A stretch of DNA of 64,000 bases from Helianthus annuus (lineage: Eukaryota > Streptophyta > Magnoliopsida > Asterales > Asteraceae): the NCBI RefSeq assembly GCF_002127325.2, contig NC_035449.2, positions 78,096,693 to 78,160,692 on the forward strand, written 5' to 3'. The translations under genes and the position numbers were made by a program. The first letter of the stretch is position 1; every line of letters starts with the position of its first letter. The notes beneath the pieces are model-generated. The model was not told where the DNA came from. It did no database searches and worked only from the letters and a program-made list of their open reading frames with translations. Shown here one piece after another: positions 23,672 to 35,919 of this stretch.

Positions 23672-25035
23672 TGTCACGGCCCCCGGCCCGGTTTGACCCG
23701 TTTCAGGAGCCGCGGGACAGAAATCCCGTGGTATTTAATTTAGGCGACAGCGGAAGTCTTTTTAAAACAGGATCTTTTATTATTAAAACTGCACGTTACA
23801 TATTTTAGGGATAAAACCCTGTTATTTACAATACGGTGATTTCAATGGAAATCTTTATTTTTCAAAACATGTTTCTTTATTTATTTACACTGAGCCACTT
23901 TTCTAAGCTGGTAGTGCTTCCTGGCACTTTTCTTTGCTCACAACAGATCACCTGAAACATGTTTGAAAAGGGGAAATACTGAGTGAGTTCATTCAGGTTT
24001 TAGGAAATGACCCATAGTTATAAATTACAGCATAAGAGCGATTACAATGGTTCCTATCTTATCTTTATCTGGCTTTCTGTCACAATGGTGACAAGTCACA
24101 ATGGTGACGGTGGTCATACCACTATTAGGTCAATGAACTCTAATAGTGACGTTCCTCCCTAGTAGGTCAATGAACCTATCTGGGAGAAATAGTAATGTGC
24201 ACAATACCCCACTAACCAATAAATCAAGATATCCACGACTTAATCCCTGTAATTATAATACTTTGAAAATAATTTGGAGTATTGTAAAACAGTTGATAAA
24301 AAGAGAATGACTCACTTTGCAGATTTAACGAGCAGTGTATAAGCCTACTGATTAGCCTTGATTATTCCTAATTTAGATAATAATGCACACACACAACCGG
24401 GTTAGTAACTAATACAGCAGTTACGATAACTCACGAGATCAAATTCTCACAACGAACGACAAAGTGCAATACTTAAACATCCATCGATTTAACGACGAAC
24501 GACAAAGTATAACCCTATGTGGGCGGCACTTAAACATCCATTGGATATATTGTTCAGTCGGAAAATGAATCGTAATAGCGATCGAGTTATTACCCTGATT
24601 GCGGCAGCACCTTGTGAATCGTGTGTGTTAATTGTGGTAAACAGAGTATAACTCCGTGCCTCAGACGAATTTCTTCGTCGTTTCAATCACAGATTTCAAG
24701 TGCCAATGTCTGCTATTTATACACGAATTTGGACATGCTTACGGACTGTAAGCCTAACCCTTTACGGTCCGTAAGGGGACACCTAGGGTCATAGGGTTGC
24801 CACGCGTGGGACTAGCCTTGCTGAGTCAAAATTTGGTCCAATCATAATTTAACAACGAATTTCTGTTGATAATCATCAACTCGGGTTACCCCCCTTGAGT
24901 TTTAGGGGCCCTGATCCTGATTCCGATTGTTCTGAAAATTTTAGGGCTAATGTAGAATTACTTGGGTGTCTCAATTAGGGTTTTCTTGTTGTCTAATTAT
25001 TATCCTAATTATTGATTTTTGTGAGAGTTGTTACA
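23672..25035 (-). repeat. 5' LTR of element C
   Basis: This is the partner of 16785-18149. The TATA box is at 24714-24721 on the minus strand; the palindromic motif at about 24740 is degraded here by one base (CGGACTGTAAG). Confidence 0.92.
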
Positions 25036-25040
25036 TGAGC

Positions 25041-25969
25041 TCTCACGGCCGTCACATCTAACCCGTGTACAGATATCATCTGTGGTATACTCACCTGTAA
25101 GACTGAATATTGGGATCAGGATACGGGAGTATATTCAAGAAGTGGGACACACGGATAAGTTCAAGTCTTTAAAACATTAATATCGTATCTCGGATCAATT
25201 GAACTTTATGTGAAAATTTAAGTGGACAAATATACTGACAATCTAGGTGAATTGTTTAGAACATAAAATGAAATGAAGCTTAACTGTGTTGGTGATTTGT
25301 CTCAAAAACTGACAGGATTCTCTTACACGAACTCACAAAAATATTGTTTGTAAATATTTCTTTACTGCATTTCATATTTCTTTATTACAAAATCCAAAAA
25401 GATTTTCAGTGTGTTTTAGCATAAAGTTTCAGAAAAATCAAAAAGATTTTTGACAACTGGTATTGAAAAGCAGATTTTCAAAATTCCGAGTGCTAAACAT
25501 GATGAGCAATATTTGAGGGGGAGTGTATGTTTGGAATTAAATGTTTTCATAATCTAACCTTTTAAGTGGTTCATCAAAATCTGTGTTTGTTTTGAAGGAG
25601 AGTCTGAATTAGTGCAAGTTTATATGTTTGAATTAGTGCAGGTTTTTCGTTCCTGAGATCCGAGCTAGATGAGAGCCAGGTTCCGATACCTGAGGATTCT
25701 AATTGGAGATAGCCAGGCAATGATCTTGAGACATGAAGAGCCAGGCTGATTGATCTTGAGAAGCTGTTAGATGGAAAGCCAGACAACGATCCTAAAGCTG
25801 ATGATGCTGATGAACTGAAGAAATGTCAGCATATCGCAAAGGGGAGTCTGAAGACCTGCAAGAAAAGATTGAGAAAGAGAAGCCCAAAGACTGATCAAGA
25901 CTGAAGATGTGAAGACATGACATTGTCAAAGACTCGACACTGCGACTCGTCAACATCTGAGGGGGAGTC
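25041..25969 (+). other. Internal non-coding region of element B, right part, with polypurine tract
   Basis: No gene is visible. The purine tract GAGGGGGAGTC directly before the LTR start at 25970 is the likely plus-strand primer. A very similar GAGGGGGAGTG occurs about 450 bp upstream (near 25514), and related GGGGAGTCTGA tracts lie near 25840. A loose repeat around GAGCCAGG and GATCTTGAGA lies between 25670 and 25790. Confidence 0.65.
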
Positions 25970-26399
25970 TGTTAGTGCACTACATCTGTCGATTTCGTCT
26001 TGTATCGAGTCTTAGTTTTAGATTGTTAGATCAGGGCACGTTTTACGAGAAAATATGATAGCATATAGGTTTAAACTGATAGATCCGCTTATATGGACAT
26101 AGGAGGTCCGCTTATTTGTCAGGTTAGCTTATTTGTCAGGTTGGTTATTCGGACATGTCCCTTGAAGGGAACCTCATCACCTATAAATAGGTGCACATAA
26201 GCGAACCTCATAAGATTTTGGTGAGATTACATACCGAGGTGCTGTCGGTGTGAGATTTGAATGTAAACGCTGTTAAATCAATCAGAAAAGTGATTTAAGA
26301 GAATATCTAGCTATTTCTACATCAGGTACTTGTTTTCCGCACCTGTATCTGATTAAAACTCCTCTGAACGACTCGTTCGGGTCAAAACACGATCCTACA
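25970..26399 (+). repeat. 3' LTR of element B (430 bp)
   Basis: It starts TGTTAGTGCAC after the polypurine tract and ends CCTACA, directly followed by the RT frame of element E. Only this LTR copy is in the window. Confidence 0.8.
26182..26189 (+). promoter_or_regulatory. TATA box in the LTR of element B
   Basis: TATAAATA lies 212 bp into the LTR, a usual place for a U3 promoter. Confidence 0.65.
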
Positions 26400-26400
26400 A

Positions 26401-29005
26401 GCACCGATCTTGTTTGTCAAGAAGAAAGATGGTTCGATGCGTTTGTGCATCGATTACCGTGAGCTTAATAAGGTTACTATCAAGAATAGGTATCCTCTGC
26501 CCAGGATCGACGATTTGTTCGATCAACTTCAAGGAGCGAGCTACTTTTCCAAGATTGATCTAAGGTCAGGCTACCATCAATTGAAGGTCAAGGATGAAGA
26601 TGTACAAAAAACTGCGTTTAGGACTCGTTACGGTCATTACGAGTTCCTAGTGATGCCTTTTGGGCTCACTAACGCACCTGCCGCATTCATGGATCTCATG
26701 AATCGCGTCTGCAAGCCTTATCTAGATAAATTTGTCATCATCTTTATCGACGACATTCTCATTTACTTGAAGAGTCAAGCTGACCATGAGAAACACCTTC
26801 GATGTATTCTGAAGTTGCTACATCAAGAAAAGCTCTATGCAAAATTTTCTAAATGCGAGTTTTGGCTTCGAGAAGTCCAATTTCTTGGACATGTTGTGAG
26901 CGAGCGTGGTATCCAAGTGGATCCCGCTAAGGTTGAAGCTGTCATGAATTGGCAGGAACCAAAGACGCCTACGGAGATTCGCAGTTTCCAAGGACTAGCA
27001 GGATACTACAGACGCTTTATCGAGAATTTCTCAAGAATTGCAGCACCCCTGACTTTACTCAATCGCAAAAATTGCAAGTTCAATTGGGGGCCTAAGCAGC
27101 AAGAGTCATTCGATATTTTAAAGTAGAAGTTGAGCAATGCTCCTGTGTTGACATTGCCAGATGGAATTGAAGAGTTTGTAGTATATTGTGATGCGTCACA
27201 CACCGGGATGGGTTGTGTGTTAATGCAGAAAGGCAAAGTTATTGCCTATGCTTCACGACAGCTAAAGGTGCACGAGAAGAATTACACCACCCATGACTTG
27301 GAGTTGGGTGCCATTGTATTTGCACTTAAGCTTTGGAGGCATTACCTGTATGGAACTAAATGTGTGATCTATTCTGATCACAAAAGCCTTCAGCACCTGT
27401 TCAATCAGAAGGATTTGAACATGAGGCAGCGACGCTGGATGGAAACTCTGAACGATTATGATTGTGAAATAAGATACCATCCAGGCAGGGCCAATGTAGT
27501 CGCAGATGCCTTGAGCAGAAAAGAAAGAGTGAAGCCAATAAGGATCAATGCCAAGAGCATTGAAATCAAGAATAGTCTGAATGAAAGGTTGTTAGCTGCA
27601 CAGAAGGAAGCTGTGTCAGAAGCTAACTATCCTAATGAAAAGCTGGGAGTAACTGAAGAGCAGTTATCCTATGGCAAAGACGAAATCCTGAGATTAAATG
27701 GAAGAATATGGGTTCCTGTTTATGGAGGACTTCGAAACGTTATCCTTCAGGAAGCCCAAAGTTCCAGATATTCCGTTCATCCTGGAGCGGATAAGATGTA
27801 CCAGGATGTGAAGGCAAATTATTGGTGGATAGGCTTGAAGAAGTCTATAGCCATCCATGTAGCCAAATGTCTGACGTGTGCTCAAGTCAAGGCTGAGCAT
27901 CAGAAGCCGTCAGGTTTGCTACAACAGCCTAAAAATTCCCACTTTGAAATGGGAAATGGTGACGATGGACTTCATCACCAAGTTGCCTAAAACGCAGAAG
28001 GGAAATGATACTATATGGGTCATAGTTGACGGACTGACTAAGTCAGCTCATTTCCTACCTATTAAGGAAACTTACAGTTCGGACATGTTGGCCCAACTGT
28101 ATGTTGATAAAATCATATCCCTGCATGGGGTACCAGTGTCTATTATCTCTGATAGGGATACTAGGTACACTTCGCATTTTTGGAAGAGTTTCCAACAGTC
28201 TCTGGGGACACAATTGAACTTTAGTACAGCTTACCATCCTCAGACGGATGGGTAGAGTGAGCGTACCATCTAGACATTGGAGGACATGCTACGTGCATTT
28301 GTGATTGACTTAGGAGGTAGCTGGGATAGGCACCTACCTTTGGTCGAGTTCTCCTACAATAATAGCTATCATACCAGCATTCAGGCTGCGCCTTTTGAGG
28401 CATTATATGGTAGAAAGTGCAGAACGCCCATTTGTTGGGCAGAAGTAGGAGACACTCAATTATCAGGTCCTGATTTAGTCTTTGAGAAAACGGACAAGAT
28501 TGTCCAAATTCGAGACAGCCTGAAAGCTACCCGAGATAGGCAGAAGAGCTATGCTGATAAAAGGCGAAAACCCCTCAAGTTTGAGGTTGGTGATAAAATT
28601 TTGCTCAAAGTGTCACCCTAGAAAAGGGTGATGCGATTCGGAAAGAAAGGTAAGTTAAGCCCAAGGTATATAGGACCATTCGAGATCATCGAATGTGTTG
28701 GGTCAGTGGCTTACAAGTTGAACTTACCTGAAGAGCTCAATGGTATTAACAATGTGTTCCACATCTGCAATCTGAAGAAATGTCTAGCTGATGAATCACT
28801 AGTCATACCACACACAAATGTGCATATAGATGAGAGCTTGAAGTTTGTGGAAAAACCTGTGTCGATAGAGGATCGACAGGTAAAGAAGCTTCGAAGGAAG
28901 TATGTGCCTATTGTCAAGGTCAAATGGGATGGCCGTAGAGGTCCCGATTATACGTGGGAGTTAGAGTCCACAATGAAAGAAAAATACCCTCAATTATTTC
29001 AGTAA
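26401..29005 (+). pseudogene. pol: pol of element E (RT, RNase H, integrase, chromodomain), with four stops and one frameshift
   Basis: The first codons encode [11 protein letters not shown] of the RT, so the B insertion cut the gene there. RT has the FIDD motif, RNase H the YCDAS motif and integrase the Asp 27968, Asp 28151 and Glu 28259 triad, all present. Breaks are TAG at 27124, one extra A in the run 27931-27935, TAG at 28253 and 28271, and TAG at 28619 (in place of the usual Trp of the SPWKG motif). The tail (KVKWDGRRGPDYTWE) is chromodomain-like and ends with TAA at 29003. Four of the five breaks are single-base stop changes. Confidence 0.9.
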
Positions 29006-29041
29006 ATCTCGAGGTCGAGATTTCTTTTAAGGGGGTGAGGA
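29004..29041 (+). other. Hairpin and polypurine tract of element E
   Basis: A perfect 9-bp inverted repeat (AAATCTCGA 29004-29012, TCGAGATTT 29015-29023) overlaps the pol stop codon. TTCTTTTAAGGGGGTGAGGA follows and abuts the LTR at 29042. Confidence 0.8.
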
Positions 29042-29610
29042 TGTAACACCTCGAAAATTCGTACCCAATAAAATAAAGACATGTGTCATGAGGGACAAAC
29101 GTGTCAGGAACCCGGATCAAAGAAAGATGTATGGTAGGATTTGAAAAGGGCGTCATGTTATTAAAATACCTCTGAACGACCCAAGGGCGACATGTTATTA
29201 AAATACCTCTGAACGACCCAAATTATAAAATCCCGAGATCCTTAAATTGTTTGACAAACATCTGTTATATATTAACCATTGTTCCTAAATAAATAAAAAT
29301 TCCATCTTTTATATGGAAATTGGGTCATTAAGGATATTACTACTAAAATCCTGATTTAAATTCTTGTCTAAGAAAGATTGGAACTAACTTAATAAAACAT
29401 GTTTAAACCTTTGTGGGAATCCAAGAATTAATCCTTGAAACTTCCGTCAATTTAAGCTTTTACAAGATGCCAAAGTTGTAAGAGCATGCTAGACATGCAA
29501 AAGCTGAGCAAAAATGGTCCCTACACTGCAGTGAAAGCATGAGAAATTCGGACTTGTATGATTGCATGGTCAAGGCTTGAAAGTTGCAATTTTTTTGTCC
29601 TCTGACCATC

Positions 29611-29765
29611 GGTTACGGACCGTAAGGGTCATGGCTTACGGTCCGTAAGGTGCATACCTGGGCGATTTCAGCAAGAGGCGGTTACGGACCGCAACCATTC
29701 AAGCATACGGTCCGCAAGAGGAGCATACGGACCGCAAGAGCTTAGGCTTACGGTCCATAAGGCTG
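29611..29765 (+). repeat. TTACGGACCGTAA palindrome array in the LTR of element E
   Basis: Six to seven copies of an element with consensus TTACGG(A/T)CCGTAA occur in about 150 bp, in both exact and near forms (for example 29613-29625 and 29635-29648; CATACGGTCCGCAAG variants follow). The same core occurs in the LTR of element C. The array ends about 175 bp upstream of the TATA box. Confidence 0.85.
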
Positions 29766-29937
29766 TCGCTGGCAGTAGGTTTTGGACAGCTGCCTGTTCA
29801 GCCTGTTACACCGACTTATGAGCATGGTTTTGGAAACAAGGGACTCTCTAGGCAGTATTTAGCCACATAGGGACACCTGGGGTGATCTTGTAACCATCCT
29901 AGGCTATTTTGGCATGATCTTGGACTTCAGGGTTCAC

Positions 29938-29945
29938 TATATAAG
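29938..29945 (+). promoter_or_regulatory. TATA box in the LTR of element E
   Basis: TATATAAG is followed 25-50 bp later by CT-rich sequence, a plausible start region. Confidence 0.55.
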
Positions 29946-32695
29946 AAAGGCAAAGTTGTGAACTTTCATTTGTTCATTCTACACTCTTGAAGCATTGCCT
30001 TGAAGCTTTTCTGGATTTCCACAAGTTCCCTAATCATCCCTAATCCTATTTAGGACCATTGTAAGTGTCCTTAATCCTTTTTAATCCCTTTTAGCTTAGT
30101 TATTTAGCTAAAAGTTAAACTGTCGTAATTAAGGTTTGACTTCAAGATTAGTTCATAATTACTCAGTAATATCTCGAATTAAAAATACCTATAAGCAGGT
30201 AATTATGTGGGTAACAAACCCTTAAAAGGGTATTATCAGATTCCCACTCTAACCATGTTAATTGTCGAGTCAAAGTACACTTTAAAAAGTCAACATAATG
30301 CTTAAATCCAAATTAACGCATAATTAACAATGTAGGATACATGCAACCTATTTGATCATCAATATAACTTGGTAACTAATGTAAGAACATGTTCCAACAT
30401 GTTCAACTCGACAATTTTCTGTTTAGACCCGGTTTGGAACTGAAAGTCGCATAGTTTGACTTTCGCTTTGACTTTCAGTTCTGACCCGTTTTAGTCAAGA
30501 TTAAGATTTCCTTAGAGCTTCGTTTGGACCTAGTAACATGTTAGTATAACCCTCTGTGATTATACGGCTTAGTTCACTAGTTGTCTAATTATTATGCAAA
30601 TTTCCGTTAAATGCCCATATGTTGACCATTATGCCCAAATGTCCATAAAATATGATTTTTGAAAATGTAAAAGGGTAGACATCTTAGTTACTGAATTATA
30701 GACTTGTACCCGAAATTTGACATCAGTTTGAGGTCTAGAATTAAAGTTATGCTCATTAGCGTAATTAGGAGCTTTCTTAATAAGTTTATGGCGTAAATTG
30801 CATATAGCCTATCTAAACCCAAATTTTTATACAAAACTTTATACCTACTGTTATAAAATAATATTTTGGGATTTTTAGAGATTTTTATTTATTTTTAGGC
30901 TGAGCATAACTTAGAGTTTTAAGCTTAATTCGGCTAATGCCGGTTTTGCCCTTTTGAGCCATAAAATGAGTTTTATAAATCCTTTTGACCTCAAACCTTT
31001 TTCTACTGATTTATTATGATAAATGTATTATTTTGAGCCTTCTGGAATTATAAAAATATCAGCTTTTCTTTTAAAACCCGGAATTGGCTCCAAATCGCCT
31101 TTTTAGGCATTTTTACGACATAGTCTATGTCAAAACTAGTTTATATGTATAAGAGTCAATACCTACTGATATATTTAGTAAAATTCTATATTATAGCAGT
31201 AAACTAAAGTTTGAAACTCAGATTTCCAGTTTTGACCTTTTAGGCTTATGTGAAATTACCAAAACGCCCTTTTGGTGCATAAGATGGTTATAATTAATAA
31301 AATTCACATGTATATGATACCCTACTGTTATAACATGGTAAACTAAGTATATTTACTGATTTATTCAGATATATAACTCAGATTGCTAGTTTAACTCTTT
31401 TATACCCTTTTAAATAACCAAAATGCCCTTATGAGGCGTAATTTGAGTTTAAAATCATTTGGGGCATAATAGGACGTATCTTACTGATATCACAACATAT
31501 TTGGTGCATATAATCTCAGGAAACTTGTATATGATTTATATGGTTACCCGTTACGCATTTTCGCGTTCGGATCGGCTTATGTAACTAGTTTACGCATAAT
31601 AGCCGAAACGGGTCAAACCATATCATCTTTGTCTCAAAATCCAGAATGTGGTCAATTTACCCATATTATACAAGTCTCCAAACTTGTTGGGCTTAAATCA
31701 CATTCCTTCCCGGTTTTCGCCTTCCATGCGATTAAATCGTATTTATTCCTTGAAACTAACCGGTCTAAGCTTAGGCTATATTAAAGACCCGTTAAGATTC
31801 TAATAGGTTATTATAAACCTTCATTCCAGAATAGGAGACCAGTAAAAGACACTTGCATTTGCTTATTGTGGTTTTATACTTACTCAGGTAAATACTTTTA
31901 ACTTATTTTCCCTTATACGGGCTTGGGGTACGATATATAAAATACCGCTTGGTCGGGCAATTGACCCTAACTTATTAGTAGTTGGGTATTATCAATGTGA
32001 CCCGTTTAAAATTTAGTTTTGTTTGTTTTACGCCTTTGGGAGCTTAATGACCATGTCCCGGATATCCTTGGCATCATTTTACGAAATGGCCACGACCTTG
32101 ACACGCGGGTGTAGGCGTACACCCGACAATGTGTCCATATAATTCAGGTATAACCGTTGGTTTCCCGCCGCGGATTTATACTATGTGGTGTGTCTATTAA
32201 CCTTAAACCCGGCACGAACCGGGCGACTGACCGCATAACAAACATGTAATTCTTTTACAAGATTAGATTTGATTAATTATCCCAAGTTATAAAAAGTTTT
32301 TTGCCATGTGCATTTAAATCAATTTTTACAACATTTTTCAAAATGAGTCAGTTAAATTGTATTTACCAGTGTACACTGACGTATTTTCCCCAAAAAGATT
32401 AAGTGCAGGTTCTACACGTAATAGGCTGGCTACTCCTTAGCATCGTTAGAGTCTCGCAAGCTTGGGATGCCTTTCATCTGTTGAACAATTTTCCTTTTTA
32501 TATTGATCCGCCTGTGGATCTATTTCGGCTACTATGTGATACTGGATATTACATTTTATATGGTTGAAATAAATCTATTTTTATTGCTTCCGCTGTGTAT
32601 TATAATTTGTGTTGTTTGACTATGATGATATCAAATACGTCACGATACTCCCCCACCGGGCCCACCGGTGACACGTGGAAATTAGGGGTGTAACA

Positions 32696-34406
32696 GTTAA
32701 ACGATGTTGCGTGAACTGAATGATGAAGGGTCATTCGATCAGATGACAATCCGGGCGGATGGTCATCCGGTCGGATGGCCATTCGGTCGGATTGTCATTC
32801 GTTTGGGATCGATGTGTTTGTGTATGATGACTTTGAAGTTTTTGTTGTAGCATTTTAAAATGAGAGAAGTATCTCTACCTTTCAGGTCGTTCGATCGAAC
32901 GGTCATCCGGACGGATGGTCGTTCGATCGGATGGCAATCCGTTCCAGGTGAAACATTTCCCAAACCAAGTCTCCTGTTAGAATAGTCATTCGATCGGTTG
33001 GTCATCCGATCGGATGACTATTCGTTGGAACTGCTATGGTTTGAAATTTGTTTAAGTGTTGAAAGTCCACAAGTCATCCGATCAGATGGCCGTTCGATCA
33101 GATGGCAATCCGATCGGAAGGCAATCCGTTCAGCGACTTGATCGTTTGAAACTTGTAAAATTTTGTTTAAGTTTAGAAAGTTTGCGGTTTGACCGAGACG
33201 GTATGACAACGTGTTAAGCAACGGAAACACCACCAAGTCCAAGTCATCTGATCAGATGGGAATCACCCCATTCGATTAGTTAACTGTACTTGACGGTTAT
33301 TCATGTTCAACCCGTAAATCGTTTGTCTCTTTGATAGGAATCAGTTCTCAGACCGACACTTCACTAGAGAATGAGTGGATGGCTTGAATGAGCTCCGATT
33401 CCATCGGTTTTGAGTAAGAAGTTAAGAACATTGAAGAAAAATGGAAATGTTTAGATTATGACGAAATCAGTGTTTAAACATGTAGAAATCTCTTATATGT
33501 GAGTTGTTCTTGGTGGAATGAGGTCACACTTTAAAGTTCATGAGAACCCTTGATGACATCATCCTAGAACAACCCAAATCGGTAGATTCATGGTTAAAAG
33601 TTGAGATTTGATGGTGAAAATGATGAAGAAGTGTGTGTAGATCATAGAAGTACAAGATTTGAGGTAGAAACTTACAAGAATCGTGAGAAATCGAGAGAAA
33701 ATAGCCAAAAAGCTTGCTGGTCGAACGAGAGCTGTCACATCACTTGAACAGTGATGTGACAGGTGCTATTTATAGGTGAAAGGAGAGGAGTGGCGGTGTA
33801 GATGTGCGATCGGAGGGCAATCCGATCGGATGGCCATCCGATCGGATGGTCATCCGGACGGATGACCATTCAATCGAATGGTCCTTCGATCGGATGGCTC
33901 GAGTGAGTTGGGTTTCGATGTTTCGTTTCGTGCGTTGAGCGTGGCGATGCATTTAAGCGAGTGTCGATTAAGCGATGCGATAGATTTAAATAATAGTCAC
34001 ACAATTAACATAACTAACCTACAACAATATTAATAAACTTGCGTTTCCAGTTCGCGATGAGATTGCGTTGTGATAGAGTTGCGATTGCGTTTTCGATTAA
34101 TCACCTCAAACATATAATAAACATGCACAAGTAACACATAATAGCACACACACACGTAAAACAATATTTAGAACCTGTGATTCAAGTTGCGATGCGATTA
34201 GCGATAAATAGATTAGCGATTAACATCGATTAACTGCGATTATTAGCATTTACTCCACATAATACAACTAAAGTACCCTTTTTAAAGAATTCGATTAACA
34301 AGTCAGAGAGTACAATCAATAATTAAGCAAGGAGTGACAGATCGCGCAATCTTTTCTTCCTTTGACTTTGACTTGTACTTTGACTTCAAAGACGCGGGTT
34401 GTTACA
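32696..34406 (-). repeat. LTR of family I, minus strand, truncated by element E
   Basis: On the minus strand it starts TGTAACAACCCGCG at 34406 and follows, in order, the plus-strand LTR at 60562-63350: the AGTCAAAGTCAAAG start, GATCTGTCACTCCTTGC, the TATA box, the palindromic block and the ACAACAAAAACTTCAAA segment. Only the first 1711 bp remain; the rest would lie left of element E. The TATA box (TATAAATA, minus strand) is at 33767-33774, with palindromes at 33807-33890. Confidence 0.8.
33807..33890 (-). repeat. CCATCCGATCGGATGG palindromes in LTR family I (minus copy)
   Basis: A perfect 16-bp palindrome lies at 33834-33849, with four or five variants next to it, upstream of the TATA box on the minus strand. 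Further copies lie at about 32735-32810, 32880-33025 and 33070-33130. Confidence 0.85.
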
Positions 34407-34944
34407 ATCACCACCTGCACCTTAAACCCACAACCACCTCCACCTAAAAAATTAAAAATATTTTATTATATAAAATATTTTTTTAAAAAGATTAAAGGGG
34501 TTTTTAATATATATTAATTAATATTCTGTTTTCAAAAATTAAAGCGCTTTAATATATTGATATGTATTTTTTTTTTAAATTAAAGCGTTTTTTTAATTAA
34601 AGTCTATTTATATATATATAACCGAATAAAAGAAAAAATAGTTTTTGGATGAAAATGGCAACTACCAAAGTATTTAATGTGAGTTAACTGCCATTTTTTT
34701 AACCAAGTTAGTGGGTTGGGCCAAAATGACAAAAAAAATGAAAATCTCAGGGACCCAGAGGAGAAAAAACTATTTGGATTAAAGTGACAATTTGGGACAA
34801 ACCTCAGAGACTAAAATGGCAATTTACTCTAACAAAAAAATAACATTAGTTCGTACAGCGTTAAATAAAATAAGTTCACACAACGTTTAACAAAAAAGTA
34901 CAACCAAAAGACAAAAGTACTACTACATAGCCATGTTGTGATTG
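34407..34944. other. AT-rich DNA without a gene
   Basis: The stretch holds A/T runs and phrases such as GGGACTAAAATGGCAAT-like text (near 34800) that I associate with ends of small plant transposons. I see no matching inverted copy nearby. Confidence 0.4.
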
Positions 34945-35919
34945 CTATGATCGGCACCATGACCTGTCAAAGGGACCTGCGTAGCGGACGTCTTGGCCTA
35001 CTGTCGGAAGGGGCTGCTTGCATGGGCCGGCTTGTGAGCCGGACTCCGAATACACTCGTGGTTGCGGCGGATCTCGAACTGGCAACCCCGCCTAGACATG
35101 TCTCTTAGCCTCACTAGCCATCACCCACTCCATATAATCCTCCAACTGGTCGATTCGCTGACCTTACTGTGTCAAGCTCCCAATATTTTCTGCCTAACCC
35201 GTCAAAATATCCGTCTGACCTGCCAAAAGCCTCTCTAGGAGACGCTGGGTGGATTGAGGTAACCTCATCGCATGATAAACGCATCGAGGATGCCGAGGCG
35301 ACTCTAGCGAATGTGCCGAGTCAACCCGAGGCTTGACCTCTGACTCGTGATCGTCAATAACCTGAGGCATCTTAACCTCTCCAGTGTCTAGTAGTGGTTG
35401 ATGTACAAACTGCCGAGGTATAAAATCTGACCGTACAAACCTATAACCAATATCAGGAAAGTTCACCGCTACATTTATCCCTTTCAATGTCCTCAAGCCC
35501 AAACAATCGAAAGGTGTCGGTGGTGGCATGTCCTCGATGAAATCAATATACTAACCGCAATGTTGGGTGATACAAGTGACGAACGCCCCTCCGTACAAAT
35601 GGCTACACGTCTGTCGTTTATTTTATGGGACAAAATACTCCGCTAGGCGCCGATGAAGGGCGTATGGCATTCCCGTGAATAAATAGTAGAGATAAAGCAG
35701 GTCGTTCTTTGTGGCCCACTCGTTGCTTTTTCCACATGAAGAGATCGACGTAGCAATGCAGTGGTGTATATAGAGAACGAGTGGGTCAGTTACCACCGAG
35801 ACCCGGGCCTTCTTAACGAAGGGTTTGGGAGAGATGGTGGGCCACCAAGCAATTAACTGATCATCAGGCATAGCCGTGATCGCGGTGGTATATTGATGTG
35901 CTAAAATTTGTTTATTTTT
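34945..35919 (-). pseudogene. Remnant of a retrotransposon ORF1-like protein, five internal stops
   Basis: One minus-strand frame runs from 35919 to the TAG at 34945 (about 324 codons) without any frameshift. It is interrupted by TAA 35623, TAG 35551, TAG 35194, TAA 35164 and TAG 35092. Segments such as DQLIAWWPTISPKPF and NDLLYLYYLFTGMPYALHRR resemble the conserved middle of the ORF1/gag-like proteins of large plant retrotransposons that read LLYLY.L-TG-P; this is from memory and uncertain. The tail is hydrophilic and Pro/Gln-rich. It could instead be a domesticated or host gene fragment. Confidence 0.45.

Larger units (their letters stand above)
16785..25035 (-). mobile_element. Element C: minus-strand Ty3/gypsy element, internally deleted, with TSD
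   Basis: Two LTRs in direct orientation (16785-18149 and 23672-25035, about 1365 bp each) enclose 5.5 kb. The flanking 5-bp duplication TGAGC is perfect at 16780-16784 and 25036-25040, which fixes both ends. By eye the LTRs differ at about 15 positions plus one indel (about 1.1 percent), so C is somewhat older than A. The coding strand is minus: primer site near the right LTR, polypurine tract near the left. Gag and protease survive in pieces; RT and the integrase core are missing. Confidence 0.93.
13031..26399 (+). mobile_element. Element B: gag-only LTR retrotransposon (partial, carrying insertions A and C)
   Basis: The visible B parts are a broken gag (13032-15624), about 2.1 kb of internal non-coding DNA (15625-16784 and 25041-25969) and a 430-bp 3' LTR (25970-26399). 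No protease, RT or integrase is present in the visible DNA, so B fits a non-autonomous element that keeps only gag (the TR-GAG type). The 5' part lies left of the window beyond element A. B sits inside the RT gene of element E, whose frame resumes at 26401. Confidence 0.75.
26400..32695 (+). mobile_element. Element E: Ty3/gypsy chromovirus (3' part)
   Basis: From the B junction this shows pol from the RT fingers to the chromodomain, a polypurine tract and a 3654-bp LTR. Gag, protease and the 5' LTR would lie left of the window. The element ends at TGTAACA, 32695, where a minus-strand LTR of family I continues, so E inserted into that LTR. Confidence 0.88.
29042..32695 (+). repeat. 3' LTR of element E (3654 bp)
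   Basis: It starts TGTAACACC after the polypurine tract and ends GGGGTGTAACA. It contains a palindromic array at 29611-29765, a TATA box at 29938, and no gene. The remaining DNA is AT-rich and featureless by eye, apart from many short repeats of the type CCCTTTTGG and AAAATGCCC in the 30.6-31.5 kb part. Confidence 0.85.

Noticed and set aside
34390..34430. Polypurine tract to the right of the minus-strand family I LTR, which would make it a 3' LTR
   Set aside because: The purine-rich text there is irregular and lacks the hairpin seen in other elements, and no pol lies beyond it; a 5' LTR with host flank fits better.
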